From positions 29,634,052 through 29,698,051 of the forward strand of contig JBBCBC010000029.1 in the NCBI GenBank assembly GCA_037126765.1: a stretch of DNA of 64,000 bases, written 5' to 3'. Position numbers and translations under genes: made by a program. Within the stretch, counting starts at the first letter, position 1; each line of letters opens with the position of its first letter. The notes below the pieces were generated by a model, which saw only the letters and a list, made by a program, of their open reading frames with translations, did no database searches and was not told the origin of the DNA. This stretch comes from Stenogyne calaminthoides. Its lineage: Eukaryota; Streptophyta; Magnoliopsida; Lamiales; Lamiaceae. Shown here piece by piece: positions 24,177 to 34,617 of the stretch.

Positions 24177-25160
24177 TCACACGCTCTTCCACCTTGGGCT
24201 CGGAAGAGGCAGGGTCGGAGATAAGGGCAGCTGTGGCAATCCAAATTGGCCCGTCGGCGAAAACAGGGAACCGTAGGGAGACCTCGGAGAAGGGACGCAT
24301 CCAAATGGCAGCGGCGACAATGGCAGTACGGTAAATGGTGACGGAGAATTAGCAGATGAAGGCGGAAGAGGCTGCTGCTGCAGTGGGGGGAGATACGGCG
24401 CTGCGACGCCGTTTAATGGCGGTGGAGCAGATGAAGAAAAGGAGCTCTGCAGGAAACGCAAGTAAGCAGAGACTGGCGAATCCGACGGCGGAAGCGGCAT
24501 TCGTTGACCGACGTCGTTTTGACCAATTGGCGCGCCTCCATTCCACATAGGCGAAGCCGAGTTCTGGAGGAACCGCATGTAGGCGGAAATTGGGGATTCC
24601 GCCGCAGGGTGAACAGAGGGCAAAGGGGGCAGGGGATTGAACGACTGCGGCGGTCGCTGAACGGCGTCGTTTAGGGGACGGGGGAGTAATTGGTTGATTT
24701 GAGGGGGGCGATTGGTAATTTGAGCAAGAGGAGGGGGGCGAATCCTCTGTAGACGCGAGCTGGACGGTCTTGATTGAGTGGCCGGCGGCGGCGGCTCGTG
24801 CGCCGGCGCCGCCGACGCACGCTCGTGCGCCGGCGAGCCAGTGAGCTTCTGAACGACGTCGCGGAAGTCGTTTTTGTTGATGTTGTACACCGGCGGTTGC
24901 TGCGATTGGGGCTGCGCTTGGCCCGAATTAGCGTCGAGAAGCGACACGGCAGGAGACGACGGCGGCGGCGGCGGCGGCGGCGGCAACGACGTCGTAACGG
25001 CGGCGTGAAGAGGGCTGGGCTTCCGTACGGGTTTAGAAATCTTGTGCGAATTTCTATTCACTTGTTTCAGATACACATCTCTATTGCTATTGTTGCTGCT
25101 GCTATTTCCATAAGATACAGAAGAAGACGAACCATCACCACCACCGAATCCTTTATCCAT
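24177..25160 (-). CDS. IKU1-like: VQ-motif protein, HAIKU1-like, copy A
   Basis: 327 codons, no intron in the coding region. VQ proteins are small plant regulators that bind WRKY transcription factors; HAIKU1 (VQ14) controls endosperm growth and seed size in Arabidopsis. The VQ motif FRDVVQKLTG is at residues 99-108 inside the extended VYNINKNDFRDVVQKLTGSPAHE block typical of the HAIKU1/VQ9 clade. Also seen: an N-terminal RDVYLKQVNRNSHKISKP block, a polyproline tract (60-67), two SPxSAYxRFLQ repeats, a C-terminal FSPTGQFGLPQ-PLSPTLPLPSPRWK block conserved in that clade, and low complexity elsewhere (disordered). I start at the ATG at 25160 (MDKGFGG); an upstream GTG would add four residues but is unlikely. 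GC content is much higher than the surroundings. Assignment to the VQ family is firm; to HAIKU1 rather than VQ9 it is inference. Confidence 0.92.
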   Translation of the reverse strand: MDKGFGGGDGSSSSVSYGNSSSNNSNRDVYLKQVNRNSHKISKPVRKPSPLHAAVTTSLPPPPPPPPSSPAVSLLDANSGQAQPQSQQPPVYNINKNDFRDVVQKLTGSPAHERASAAPAHEPPPPATQSRPSSSRLQRIRPPPLAQITNRPPQINQLLPRPLNDAVQRPPQSFNPLPPLPSVHPAAESPISAYMRFLQNSASPMWNGGAPIGQNDVGQRMPLPPSDSPVSAYLRFLQSSFSSSAPPPLNGVAAPYLPPLQQQPLPPSSANSPSPFTVLPLSPLPFGCVPSPRSPYGSLFSPTGQFGLPQLPLSPTLPLPSPRWKSV

Positions 25161-25186
25161 TTTCACACACACTCTCTCTTTCTCTC

Positions 25187-25222
<36 letters not shown>

Positions 25223-25224
25223 AT
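25187..25224. repeat. (CTAT)n microsatellite in the VQ-A 5' leader
   Basis: About nine CTAT units, 30-60 bp upstream of the VQ-A start, probably transcribed as 5' UTR. Absent from copy B. Confidence 0.9.
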
Positions 25225-25465
25225 CTATACAATAATTTATGGCGATTCGTGTCCCTGTATCTGTATAAGCAAAATATATTTCGCAACGGGAAAGAATAAA
25301 GGTGGATTGAGATGGTGGTGGTAGGATAAGACAGAGTTGATCATCCGGAGAATTGAGCGCCTTTTTGTGAATTTGTGAATTAGGGTTAGTGATTACTGTC
25401 TTTTTGGGAAGGAGCGTTGGAGCAGTGTGGATTGTACCTCGCGCTTTGTCGACGGTGCATTGTCT

Positions 25466-26746
25466 TTATCCATGAGTGTGTTTGGGGTCCATGTCCCCAT
25501 TATAACGTTTTTTGTTTTTGCTTTGACTGACTTACTTTAATTGCCAGATTCCACATCCAATTTTTCGTATTTTCATAAAAGCCTCATGCCATGTTTGTTT
25601 TTTTCATTGAGCAAAATGGCGAAAAAAAGATAGATGGAGCAAATTTTGGAAATAGTAATTAGTGTACCTCATGTGTTGGATGTATAGCAGGGGTGAATAT
25701 TGGTTTTATGTCAATTTAGTATTTTTATAGTGGAACTCATGTTCACCGGATGGACCTTGCACTCTATCATATATTTTAAAATTATACAATTTATTGCATT
25801 GAAATATGCGATTTGTTTTTCATGTCAATAGTTTCACGGTTCAATAAAAATAAATTGCATATCATAGTGATATGGTTCTAAAATATATTGGTTTATAAAA
25901 TATACTTATTGAAATGAGATTTACGACTTTAAATGTAAGACTTAGTTTACTTTTTAATGATGTTAATGTAATAGTATTTTTTATTATTAGTTAGTGTTGT
26001 GTAAAAAAAAGTAGAAGGAATAATAAATTAATATAAGAAAAGTAGTGATGTGATAATTTTAGAGATATAAATGTATAATAGAAATATATTTGTATTTAAA
26101 TAGAAAATGAAATATACAAATCCAAAAAATAATCGGAATGAAGAGAAACCCATGCCCATCCGGATCTCCTAGTGGTAAACAAACATGCCCTCAAAGCTTC
26201 TCAATATCTCATTTTAACTTTACCAAAAAAGTAAGACTTAATTGCTAATAAACTTACGATTTTCTTCAAAATTGCTATTTAAACTAAAAGTTTCACTTTT
26301 GATAAATAAAATTTTACTTTTACACTTTTTTTACAATTCGAGTTTACATACAGTATACCGCTTGCATTTTGACAGTAAATAACATAGTTTTCAATGTAAT
26401 AAATAATAAATTGTAAAAGTGAATAGATATACATCCAGTAAACTTCACCATTCCAGGTTGATTGTCATTATCATTCACGATTAAGAAATATTATGGAGTA
26501 ACACTCCTATAAATCAGACCTATACATGAACTCTATCACTGTTGTATACAAAAATTACCATTGTTTAAAATATGCTTTAATTTTTTTTAAACAATTAAGA
26601 GTTTTTTGTGTCATGACCACACTTATTTACCAAACATAATATGCGAAAATTAACATAATTTAATACGTAAACCTATTATAATTTTTTTCCCCAAGCAGTA
26701 TAACCTCATAACCTAATTTCACGTCAAAAGTAACCTGATCACATTT
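25466..26746. other. Spacer between the two VQ duplication units
   Basis: No gene. Holds the PIF-type MITE at 25587-26190, a dispersed repeat fragment at 26490-26580, and AT-rich filler. Confidence 0.6.
25587..26190. mobile_element. PIF/Harbinger-type MITE, 604 bp, with inner insertion
   Basis: Ends TGCCATGTTTGTTT and, in complement, GGGCATGTTTGTTT; flanked by TCA at 25584-25586 and 26191-26193. The interior shares AATGTATAATA and GATAATTTTAGAG-type words with the MITE at 60957-61377 but has an extra segment (about 25700-25910) containing the dispersed CAATAAAAATAAATTGCATA-type repeat, so it looks like a nested insertion. Confidence 0.78.
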
Positions 26747-28685
26747 ACCCCAAAAATAAAATCTGTATGAATAGCTAATCATGAGAGGACAAGAATATAC
26801 CTGTAATTTCATTATTTAGTTGTTTTATCGCCTATTTCATTAATGAAACGGTGAAAAATACCAAAAACTGATCAAGGCTAATTTCAACATTAATGTGATG
26901 TTTGCAAATGAAATATGGGAATCCAGAATCACAATTTTATTTTACACTTCAAAATATTGAATCTACCAGCTTAGAGAATAAAGTGATTCTGGAGCATCCT
27001 ATATAGAGTTTGAAAACAGGCTGGGACAGTTTACAGATTAACTTTTCCCAGAAAGAAAGATAACAAATTTACAATGGAAGCATAAATAATTTGAAAACCG
27101 ATACTGATACTCCATTTCTTCATCACAAACATAAGTTCAATGGCTGAATGAGCAAAGAGAAAATGGTGATCTTTAGTTACCCGTTAGGCATATACCGTTA
27201 TGCGTTTTGACAGACGGGTATATATACTTCTTCCTTAGATCTGCATTACAGAAACTCGAGCACACCCATATATGGCCATATGGAGATGTCGAACTAAGAT
27301 AGGGCAATTGATCTCCTATACTTATCCCTGCTTCAACCATCCTGATTATCAGAAGCCTGTAGCCCTAGAGCTCTTTAAATACGTTTCGACACTACGGTAT
27401 ATACATCATATCCTTTGTAGGCAACATCTAATCTACAGAAACTTCTTTTCTTAAATAAGGCACCAATCTGATCTACAACTACATGGCCATATTGTGCTCA
27501 AAATGTAAACTTATTTCGCTATATAAACATCCTATAATCTACTTTCCTGCTTCAGAAACACAAAGATTTGGTCATATTTTGCTAAAACGGAACTGCGGAC
27601 TTGTTCATACTTCACATGTAAAACAAGCTACATTAAGGTGCAAAAATAGAGAAAGGGCATTCATCTATATTAGTCAAGAAAGAAAGAAGTATGACATGGA
27701 TACATGTTCTAATTTTAAATATGATACGGAGCCGTATATTAAACGGTTTCATTATAGCTGTAATCATGATTTTCTAAAAACAAGCTACATTAAGGTCAGT
27801 GCATACTTATTTGATATCACTAAGCACTTGCAACTTGATCATTAGGAGAAAACCATATTAATATTGTGAATATGTCTCAACCTTGAGTCACAGACTTTCA
27901 ACCCTTCATGTGCAATGATGTTAATCTAATGTCAATAATTGCAATCCTGCTTCAAATCTGAAATTAGGACTTACATAAGGCCATTGCATCCTTAGTTCTG
28001 TACATTACAACACATGGACCATCTAGATAATGCTGATCAACTTTCAATACAACTACTGTTATTTTCCACAATCCAATATGCTTCTGGCATATTGGGATGA
28101 ATATATCACCAAGTTAAAGCACATATTATAAACTAAAAAAGGTTATTAGCAGAAATTTCCAGCAAAGATTCAGTATCAAAAACTGAAAAGAGATAAATCA
28201 ACTAATCAAGAAAACAAATCCATAACACATGGATAACAAATAAAGTATAATTTCAGAACTACTTCAAACAAATCCTATAGATTCCACAAACATGTACACC
28301 AGCAAAAACAGGTTTTCCTTATCGGCCTTTGCCTTCATCGTTAATGTAAAGAACAAACATAATCACTTTTCTATCATCATTAATGTAAAGAACAAACATA
28401 ATCACTTTTCTACTATAAGTCTATAATAAAAAGGTAGTTTCTTACTATGATCTCCCCAAAACCATGTACATCTGCAGCATACTGTATCACTAACATCAAA
28501 TCTAAAACTGGAAACTGTATCACTAACATCTGCAGCACACTGTATCAAAAAAAAAAACACACATTATCATTTATCAGGAATTCACAAACCTCAGATTTTC
28601 AAAAACCGGTTTTTAAAAGTCACCTAAAACCCAAAGTAAACATAGTCTAAAGGAATTTACCTTTCTTTTTCTTCAGTGCATTTCT
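26747..28685 (-). other. Conserved 3' flank of VQ gene B
   Basis: Counterpart of 22381-24176. Short ORFs such as 27483-27845 on the plus strand are not kept in unit A and are rejected as genes. Confidence 0.5.
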
Positions 28686-29687
28686 TTACGTGCTTTTCCA
28701 CCTGGGAACGGGCAGCGTCGGAGATAAGGGCAGCTGCGGCAACCCGAATTGGCCCATCGGCGAAAACAGGGAACTGTAGGGAGACCTCGGAGAAGGAAGG
28801 TATCCAAATGACAGCGGCGACAATGGCAGCACGGGAAATGGTGACAGAGAATTAGCTGACGACGGCGGAGGTTGCTGCTGCGGTGAGGGGAGAAACGGCG
28901 GTGCGACGCCGTTTTGACCAATTGGCGAAGCTGAGCTCTGCAGGAAACGCATGTAAGCAGAGACTGGCGACTCAGATGGCGGCGGCATAGATGACTGAGG
29001 CGGCGGCATTGGTTGACCGACGCCGTTGACGCCGTTTTGACCAATTGGCGAAGCCGAGCTCTGCAGGAAACGCATGTAAGCAGAGACTGGCGACTCCGAC
29101 GGAGGCGGCGGCCTAGATGAATGAGGCGGTGGCATTCGTTGACCAACGTCGTTTTGACCAATTGGCGCGCCTCCGTTCCACAGAGGCGAAGCCGAGCTCT
29201 GCAGGAAACGCATGTATGCGGAAATTGGGGATTCCGCCGCGGGGTGGTTGAACGACTGCGGCGGTCTCTGAACGCCGTCGTTTAGGGGACGGGGGAGTAA
29301 CTGGTTGATTTGAGGGGGGCGATTGGCAATTTGAGCGAGAGGAGGGGGTCGAATCCTCTGTAGGCGCGAGCTGGATTGAGTTGCCGACGGCGGCGCCGAC
29401 ACTCGCTCGTGCGCCGGCGAGCCGGTGAGCTTCTGAACGACGTCGCGGAAGTCGTTTTTGTTGATGTTGTACACCGGCGGCTGCTGCGATTGGCCGGATT
29501 TAGGGTCGAGAAGCGAAACCGCCGTAGACGACGTCGTAGCGGCGGCGTGAAGAGGGCTGGGCTTTCGAACGGGCTTAGAAATCTTGTTCGAATTTCTATT
29601 CACTTGTTTCAAATACGCATCTCTATTGCTATTTCCGTATGATACAGAAGTAGATGAATCATCACCACCACCGAATCCATTATCCAT
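28686..29687 (-). CDS. IKU1-like: VQ-motif protein, HAIKU1-like, copy B
   Basis: 333 codons starting at ATG 29687 (MDNGFGG), intact. VQ motif FRDVVQKLTG at residues 80-89, in the same conserved block as copy A; same N-terminal YLKQVNRNSNKISKP and C-terminal GQFGLPQ-LSPTLPVPRWK blocks. It lacks copy A's polyproline run and several Pro/Ser stretches, but has three instead of two SPxSAYMRFLQSSASP repeats, produced by an about 120-bp internal tandem duplication (repeat-coding units near 28916, 29039 and 29156). Role as for copy A: a probable WRKY partner in the nucleus. Both copies remain open and keep all clade-specific motifs, which suggests that both are under selection. Confidence 0.92.
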   Translation of the reverse strand: MDNGFGGGDDSSTSVSYGNSNRDAYLKQVNRNSNKISKPVRKPSPLHAAATTSSTAVSLLDPKSGQSQQPPVYNINKNDFRDVVQKLTGSPAHERVSAPPSATQSSSRLQRIRPPPLAQIANRPPQINQLLPRPLNDGVQRPPQSFNHPAAESPISAYMRFLQSSASPLWNGGAPIGQNDVGQRMPPPHSSRPPPPSESPVSAYMRFLQSSASPIGQNGVNGVGQPMPPPQSSMPPPSESPVSAYMRFLQSSASPIGQNGVAPPFLPSPQQQPPPSSANSLSPFPVLPLSPLSFGYLPSPRSPYSSLFSPMGQFGLPQLPLSPTLPVPRWKST

Positions 29688-29822
29688 TTTCACACACTAA
29701 ACACACACTCCCTCTCTGAATTTGGGAATTTTGGGAATTAGGGTTAGTGATTACCGTATTTTTGGGAACGAGGGATTGAGCTGTGTGGATTGTACCTCGC
29801 GCTTTGTCGAAGGTGCATTATA

Positions 29823-29960
29823 AATAAATAAATAGCACTATTTAACAAGAGATAAAAAATTGAAACACTAATTTATCATATGAAGCAATTAAGTAGAAAT
29901 AAATAATTCATCTAACATAAAAAAAAAAAAAAAGTGTACTACTGATTGTTATTATCGTCA
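29823..29960. other. Junction between VQ unit B and the transposon-type block
   Basis: AT-rich; includes a short ATAAATAAATAAATA run and a poly(A) tract at about 29920-29934. I did not find a terminal inverted repeat here. Confidence 0.4.
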
Positions 29961-32188
29961 TCAGGATTGTTGGGTTGGTTTTGGTAATATTGTTGAAATT
30001 AGGCTCCGTCCCACCACCAACCAGGAGGTATTTCTTGGGCCAATGTTCAGGCGTATGCGTGTTGTTGTCCCCAATATGCGGGATTGGGGCCGGTCTGGAT
30101 CTGCGGCGTGATGGGCAATCACGTTAAGTCCAGGCATTATATAATCTGGACACTGTGGATCATCACGAGCTTGATTCATCAATGTATGCGTATGTTGCCT
30201 CACGTGTCCCAACATTTGTTGCGCTGACCCCGCCATAGGATTGACATAAGCATTGTTTTCACCGTGTGCATGGTTGTGCACTCTCGGATGTAATATGTTT
30301 GCGTACCATATCGGATAATCCGACGTTGTACTATCCGGCACTATAGCTTCGTCACCAATCTGCCCGAGATGGTAATTATGATTTGCCATCTCGTTCCAAA
30401 ATGCCACCGTAGGCCCATGCACCTTTCTATAGCTTTTTGTCTTGGCACCCAATCTAGAAAGATTATGATCGAAGTCGAACAGTGTTGGGGGTACAGACTG
30501 AACTCTCCCATATTGTCTCGCAACCCTCTTCTGCATATACCCTTCGGCGAAGTCAAGAAAATGAATGCATCCATGAAATAACAATACCGGCGGGATAGAC
30601 GATGGACTGCCGAATGGAGTCCATTTGACCTATAATGTAAGTAAAATATTTTTAAAGATATGTCGTTAAGGTACTTAAATTATAAACGATGTTATTACTA
30701 GTAAGATGTATTGAGAATATGAAACATACATGACTCGACGGGTAATTATCAAATAGTTTGCGATAATGTAACAAATCCTGTGGCCTGGAATTGAAGGTTT
30801 GGGACTTGTTCCATTGCAATGCTTTTGGAGCCTCAGGGTTATAATACGTAGCTTCATCGCGTCTGGGCAACTCAGTGAAATACTCGTATATCCAGCACTG
30901 AAAAATTTAAATGAGTTTTGAGTTATTATAATTAACAATATATTGATAACAGTATATTAAATATCATTCGAGATATTATTGAAATTGAATTTTTACCTCA
31001 AGTAATGTCAAGCAACCCGAAATCTGTGTCACTTCACTTCTGGATGCTATTCCAAGATGGCGATATAAATAAGCCAATGTTGCAGCTCCCCACGCATAGT
31101 GAGGTACATAATCGAGATCATCCAACACCTTTAGATAATCTACGGGGACAGAATCACGTGTTTTATCAACAAAGAGTGTAGTCCCCATCAAGTACCACAG
31201 ATAACCTCGAGCAATAGAGATATCGGTGAGGTGCACATCATTACACTCGGCGTGTATGTTGCCAAGTGGTGTGCTTTTTCGTTATCTCCCCTATACCCGC
31301 ATCTAGCAACCAATGCATCGTCAATACATCCACTTCTTGCGACGACGGGAAGGCCATTTATGTTCAAGCCTACATTGGAAAAAAAAGTTATTTTTTATTA
31401 CAAATTAAATTAATTAATGAGAATGTACAAAATCTGATTTATTAAAAATAAAGTTCATTTTCAGTTTACCAAGAATAGCATTAACGTCGTGGAGTGTGAT
31501 CGTCATCTCCCCGAAAGGCATATGAAACGTGTTCGTCTCAGGGTGCCACCGCTCGACGAATGCTGTAATGAGGGGCATGTTGTGGGAACGCAACATGTAT
31601 TGCCCGAGACCCTCCAATCCAGAATTTTGAATTAACTGAAAGAAAGGATGTCCTTGATTGAATGGATTATGCGTCCATCTATCAAGAGATCTCACTCGAG
31701 TCTGGGAACCAAGGACCTTAAGAAACGTCTACATATTTTTTACATAAAAATTAACTCGTTAATTTACATATCGTAATCGTATGAAATATTAAAATTTAAA
31801 AAATGAAGTATGTTACTTACAGGATCATCCCATATTTTTTTGGCTTTGTGTGTTTTGAAAGCACACAAGACACTTGGATTAGCAGGTCCTCCGTCCATGA
31901 CCGTCGTCGTCAACCAATCATTACGTTGTCGCGAGGATGAGGATGACGCTTGTTTTCCTGCGGAACATTTTCGTATTCATCCTCATACTCTTGTTGAGCG
32001 GAGTGATGAGACGTAGAAGGAATATGGGGACTGGAGTGGTGAGAGGGAATCAAGTGATTAGATGTAGACGTGCCCATATGAGATGTAGACGATTGCGGCA
32101 TAGTGTAGGAGGAGAGGAACAAATCAATGGCGGGGGAGTCTAAATTGGGGAATCCTATTGGGGAGATATTAGGATTCATGTTGGTCAT
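29961..32188 (-). pseudogene. Plant mobile domain (PMD, MAIN-like) gene, five exons plus possible N-terminal part, frameshifted
   Basis: PMD proteins are encoded by plant transposons and by domesticated relatives (MAIN, MAIL1). Exons with good GT-AG borders: 31821-31898 (MDGGPANPS.., IWDDP), 31470-31728 (ITAFVERWHPETNTFHMPFGEMTITLHDV), 30997-31369, 30730-30897 (CWIYEYFTELPRRDEA), and 29961-30629 (VKWTPFGSPSS..). Phases agree at every border. Within exon 3 the frame breaks near 31250: upstream reads GLNINGLPVVARSGC, downstream YLWYLMGTTLFVDKT and YAWGAATLAYLYRHLG, one frame apart. An upstream frame (31910-32188, MTNMNPNISPIGFPN) would join exon 1 only after another shift near 31925. The conserved PMD order is complete apart from these breaks, so inactivation is young or the breaks are sequence errors. 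Confidence 0.78.
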
Positions 32189-32386
32189 GTAATCATTATG
32201 TGTGTGTGCAGGTGTAGGATGTTAAACTATTAATAAAAGCAAATTTTGCGTCCACGAAATTAAAAATAACACGATAAAATTTAACGATCTTAAAAATACC
32301 ACGATGTTCCTTAAAATTCAACGACATAAATTAAAATTCAAATGACAAAAATTAAAATTCAAATACAATTAATTGGACTACATGTC
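32189..32386. other. Short spacer with AAATTAAAATTCAAAT-type repeats
   Basis: Between the PMD and Myb-like genes; several near-identical ATTAAAATTCAAA words in a row around 32330-32365. No gene. Confidence 0.5.
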
Positions 32387-33007
32387 CTAATCAGTTTCAT
32401 AGGACTCGTCACTTTCTTCAGCACTACGTGGAGAGTCCTCACGTAGAGTGTAGTCTAGCTCAACCTCATCATTAGTACTGTCCTCACCGGGGACTTCGCC
32501 CGTATTCATGATCGGTTTCTCGTACACACCAGTGGCTGAATAGTAAGTTTAACGATAAGTATAGTGGGTCGCCATGGGTCAAATACGCAGCCGACATTGA
32601 GTTTTTCTACACATAATAGCAGAGCAAATTTATCAAAAACAATTCGAAATTAGATAAACATAAGTACAATCTTCAACATTTACCTCGATCAAACTAGTCC
32701 AAGTGTCCGGGTGTGCACGCATGAGATTTGACGATCTATCCCAAACTACATTTGGAAGTACGATGATGTAACCGAAAAGCCTCCAACGTCGTCGCAATTT
32801 TTTGACTCTCATTTCAACAGCGGGAGAAAGTAACATCAAACCAAACAATACATTTATGTGTCGTGTAGCACCAACTATTGAAAGCATATTGTCACGGTTC
32901 CAAAACCAACGACCATCTCTCTTCTCTCTTACGAGAAAATCCACCAGAGACTCAGTTACCTCTTTAGTCCACAATTCATCATAAAAAAATGATTCTTGTT
33001 GACTCAT
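32387..33007 (-). pseudogene. Myb/SANT-like (Myb_DNA-bind_3-type) transposon gene, two exons, frameshifted
   Basis: Exon 1 (32684-33007) encodes 108 residues resembling the trihelix-like Myb/SANT domain often encoded with plant DNA transposases: LWTKEVTESLVDFLV near the start, VEMRVKKLRRRWRLFGYI in the middle, and VVWDRSSNLMRAHPDTWTSLIE at the end. The donor is GAG|GTAAAT and the acceptor at 32606 continues in frame with KNSMSAAYLTHGDPLY, like the usual continuation of this family. The frame then shifts near 32535; the other frame gives YEKPIMNTGEVPGED and an acidic tail to a stop at 32387. The likely role was DNA binding for the transposon. Same strand as the PMD gene, 200 bp upstream of it. 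Confidence 0.7.
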
Positions 33008-33630
33008 GTTTGAACCAGCAAATATTTGTAATTGTGGCTAAATTTTTATAAGTCATGAATTATAAAATCTGATACTCCATCGTTTAAATAGAGAATGCAA
33101 AAATACAGTAATAATTATTAATAGGTCGCGAAAAAAAAATTTAAACATTAAATTCCGTGCGTGTTGGCGCGTGTCGCACTTGACACGCGACAGCAATGCC
33201 TTATGTCGCATGGCCCATGCGACAAGTCTTTGAGTCATGCCTCGACCTTGTGACAATGAAGGCCTCTGACGTCTTGCCGTCGTCGACAACAATGATCGCC
33301 TCGATCGCGCTTTGCCGGGCGACCGTGTCCCTTCAACCGCGTGCTTACGTCCCATCCGGCTCCGTCAATTTCGCGTCCGTAAATTTCGCAGTATATTTCA
33401 AGCAATATATATATTTCCACCTCCGCCATTTTAGTAGTAGCCACACTTATATCTTTCACTTTCAGTAGTATCTTTCTTTCAGTGAGCATCCATCCCTTTC
33501 AGTACTGTCAATATTTTCCAGCCAATTCTCCCACTTCTACTTCAGTTCAAACATCTTCTCTATCCATTTCTCCTTAAATTCAAAAATCCTCTATATTAGC
33601 CAAAAAATCTTACAAGTATTATTATATAAA
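33008..33630. promoter_or_regulatory. Divergent spacer between the Myb-like and MULE genes
   Basis: A GC-rich island (33150-33370) in AT-rich surroundings. It holds two hairpins: CGCGTGTC/GACACGCG (33168-33175, 33182-33189) and TGTCGCATGG/CCATGCGACA with one base between (33204-33224). Overlapping ORFs occur on both strands here, none with recognisable domains. As the two genes point away from it, it probably held the promoters or transposase binding sites (inference). Confidence 0.4.
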
Positions 33631-34617
33631 ATGAGTTCTTATCATGATGCTGAATATATTTTCGAAGATCTCACTTCCGAATTTATTACTACTGAAGAGG
33701 GTTTAATTGGAAAAGAAGGAGTTGCGAATTTTGTTAATAGCGTTGCTAGTTACAGAAACATCACATTGTGGATTCGTGATTCTTCTTCAACACGCGTAAG
33801 GTATTTATGTACTGAAGGTGATAAATATACACCTAAAAAACCAAGAATGAGCGAAATACCAAAACCCAAAGAAATTCATGTCCTTTTTGTTTAGTTGCAA
33901 AGGTTACGGATCCTTTACGTGATATTTGGGAAATCGATGTTTTAAACGGGACACACAATCATCGATTTCCAAAATATTCAGAGGGTTCGAAACTGGGTAA
34001 ATTAACTCCAGAGCAGTACAAACAGGTACAATATCTAGTATCAATGAATGTCGCTGCTAAAGACATATTGGCATATATAAAGAAATGCGATCCCAACAAT
34101 TCTACGGACGCAAAGAGAATGTACAATGCTATTTACAAGATAACGACAGAGGACCGGGGTGAGCTTAACTCAACGCTAAACTTCATACGCCCACTGAAAC
34201 AACGTAATTACAGGTATAAATACATCTTTATTTATTTATACTTGTTTTTATAAATTATGTCAATTTCATAATTACAAGCATGTATTTATATTTTTTTACT
34301 AGCACATTTAAAAATGTGTAATTATATTGTTTCGCTTTTTTACACATTTCATTAGTTTTTAAAAAATAATAATAAATTGATTAGTTTTTTTTTTTTTTTT
34401 AATTAGGTACCAATTTAGGACCGCGGATGATAGCAAAGAACTCATGGACATTGTTTTCAGCCACCCTTGTTCGGTTGTAATGGTCAACACTTATCCGCAA
34501 GTGTTAATCATTGACACTACATACAACACGAACAAGTACAGTATGCCTTTGCTTGAGGCAGTTGGGGCGACAAGCACTCACAAGACGTTCACCATTGCAT
34601 ACACATTTATTTTTTAA
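33631..34617 (+). pseudogene. Truncated MULE (Mutator-like) transposase
   Basis: N-terminal part of a Mutator-type transposase. The first frame (33631 to about 33880, MSSYHDAEYIFEDLTSEF) is followed after a one-base shift by CPFCLVAKVTDPLRDIWEID and GTHNHRF, the usual DNA-binding region, then LTPEQYKQVQYLVSMNVAAKDIL. A GT-AG intron (34214-34406) joins NYR to YQFRTADDSKELMDIVF and the start of the MULE catalytic domain (VLIIDTTYNTNKYSMPLLEAVGATS), whose first aspartate is present. A stop at 34617 follows FTIAYTFIF, so most of the catalytic core and the SWIM zinc finger are gone. The downstream sequence is plain AT-rich DNA, pointing to a deletion. Confidence 0.82.

Larger units (their letters stand above)
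22381..25465. repeat. Tandem duplication unit A (VQ gene plus 3' and 5' flank)
   Basis: Matches 26747-29822 collinearly: about 1.8 kb of 3' flank (landmarks AAAATAAAATCTGTATGAA, CATATACCGTTATGCGTTTTGACA, AACACATGGATAA), the VQ coding sequence, and about 300 bp of 5' flank ending at TTGTCGA.GGTGCATT. Homology is clear but broken by many indels, so the duplication is not recent. Confidence 0.85.
26747..29822. repeat. Tandem duplication unit B
   Basis: Collinear with 22381-25465. The 5' homology ends at about 29822, just where the transposon-type block begins. Relative to unit A it has an extra tandem copy of a 40-bp segment (28339-28418, GTAAAGAACAAACATAATCA twice). Confidence 0.85.

Noticed and set aside
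24774..25235. Arg-rich plus-strand ORF of 153 codons opposite VQ copy A
   Set aside because: Shadow of the GC-rich, proline-rich VQ gene read in complement; no homologous frame of the same length in copy B.
27483..27845. 120-codon plus-strand ORF in the flank of VQ copy B
   Set aside because: Frame not kept in the homologous region of unit A; AT-rich composition and no domain.
28916..29235. Regularly spaced repeats resembling a CRISPR array
   Set aside because: They encode an in-frame repeated peptide module of a plant VQ gene; CRISPR is not expected in a nuclear plant genome.
33053..33489. Arg-rich minus-strand ORFs in the spacer
   Set aside because: No recognisable domain; the GC-rich hairpin island suffices to open frames on both strands.
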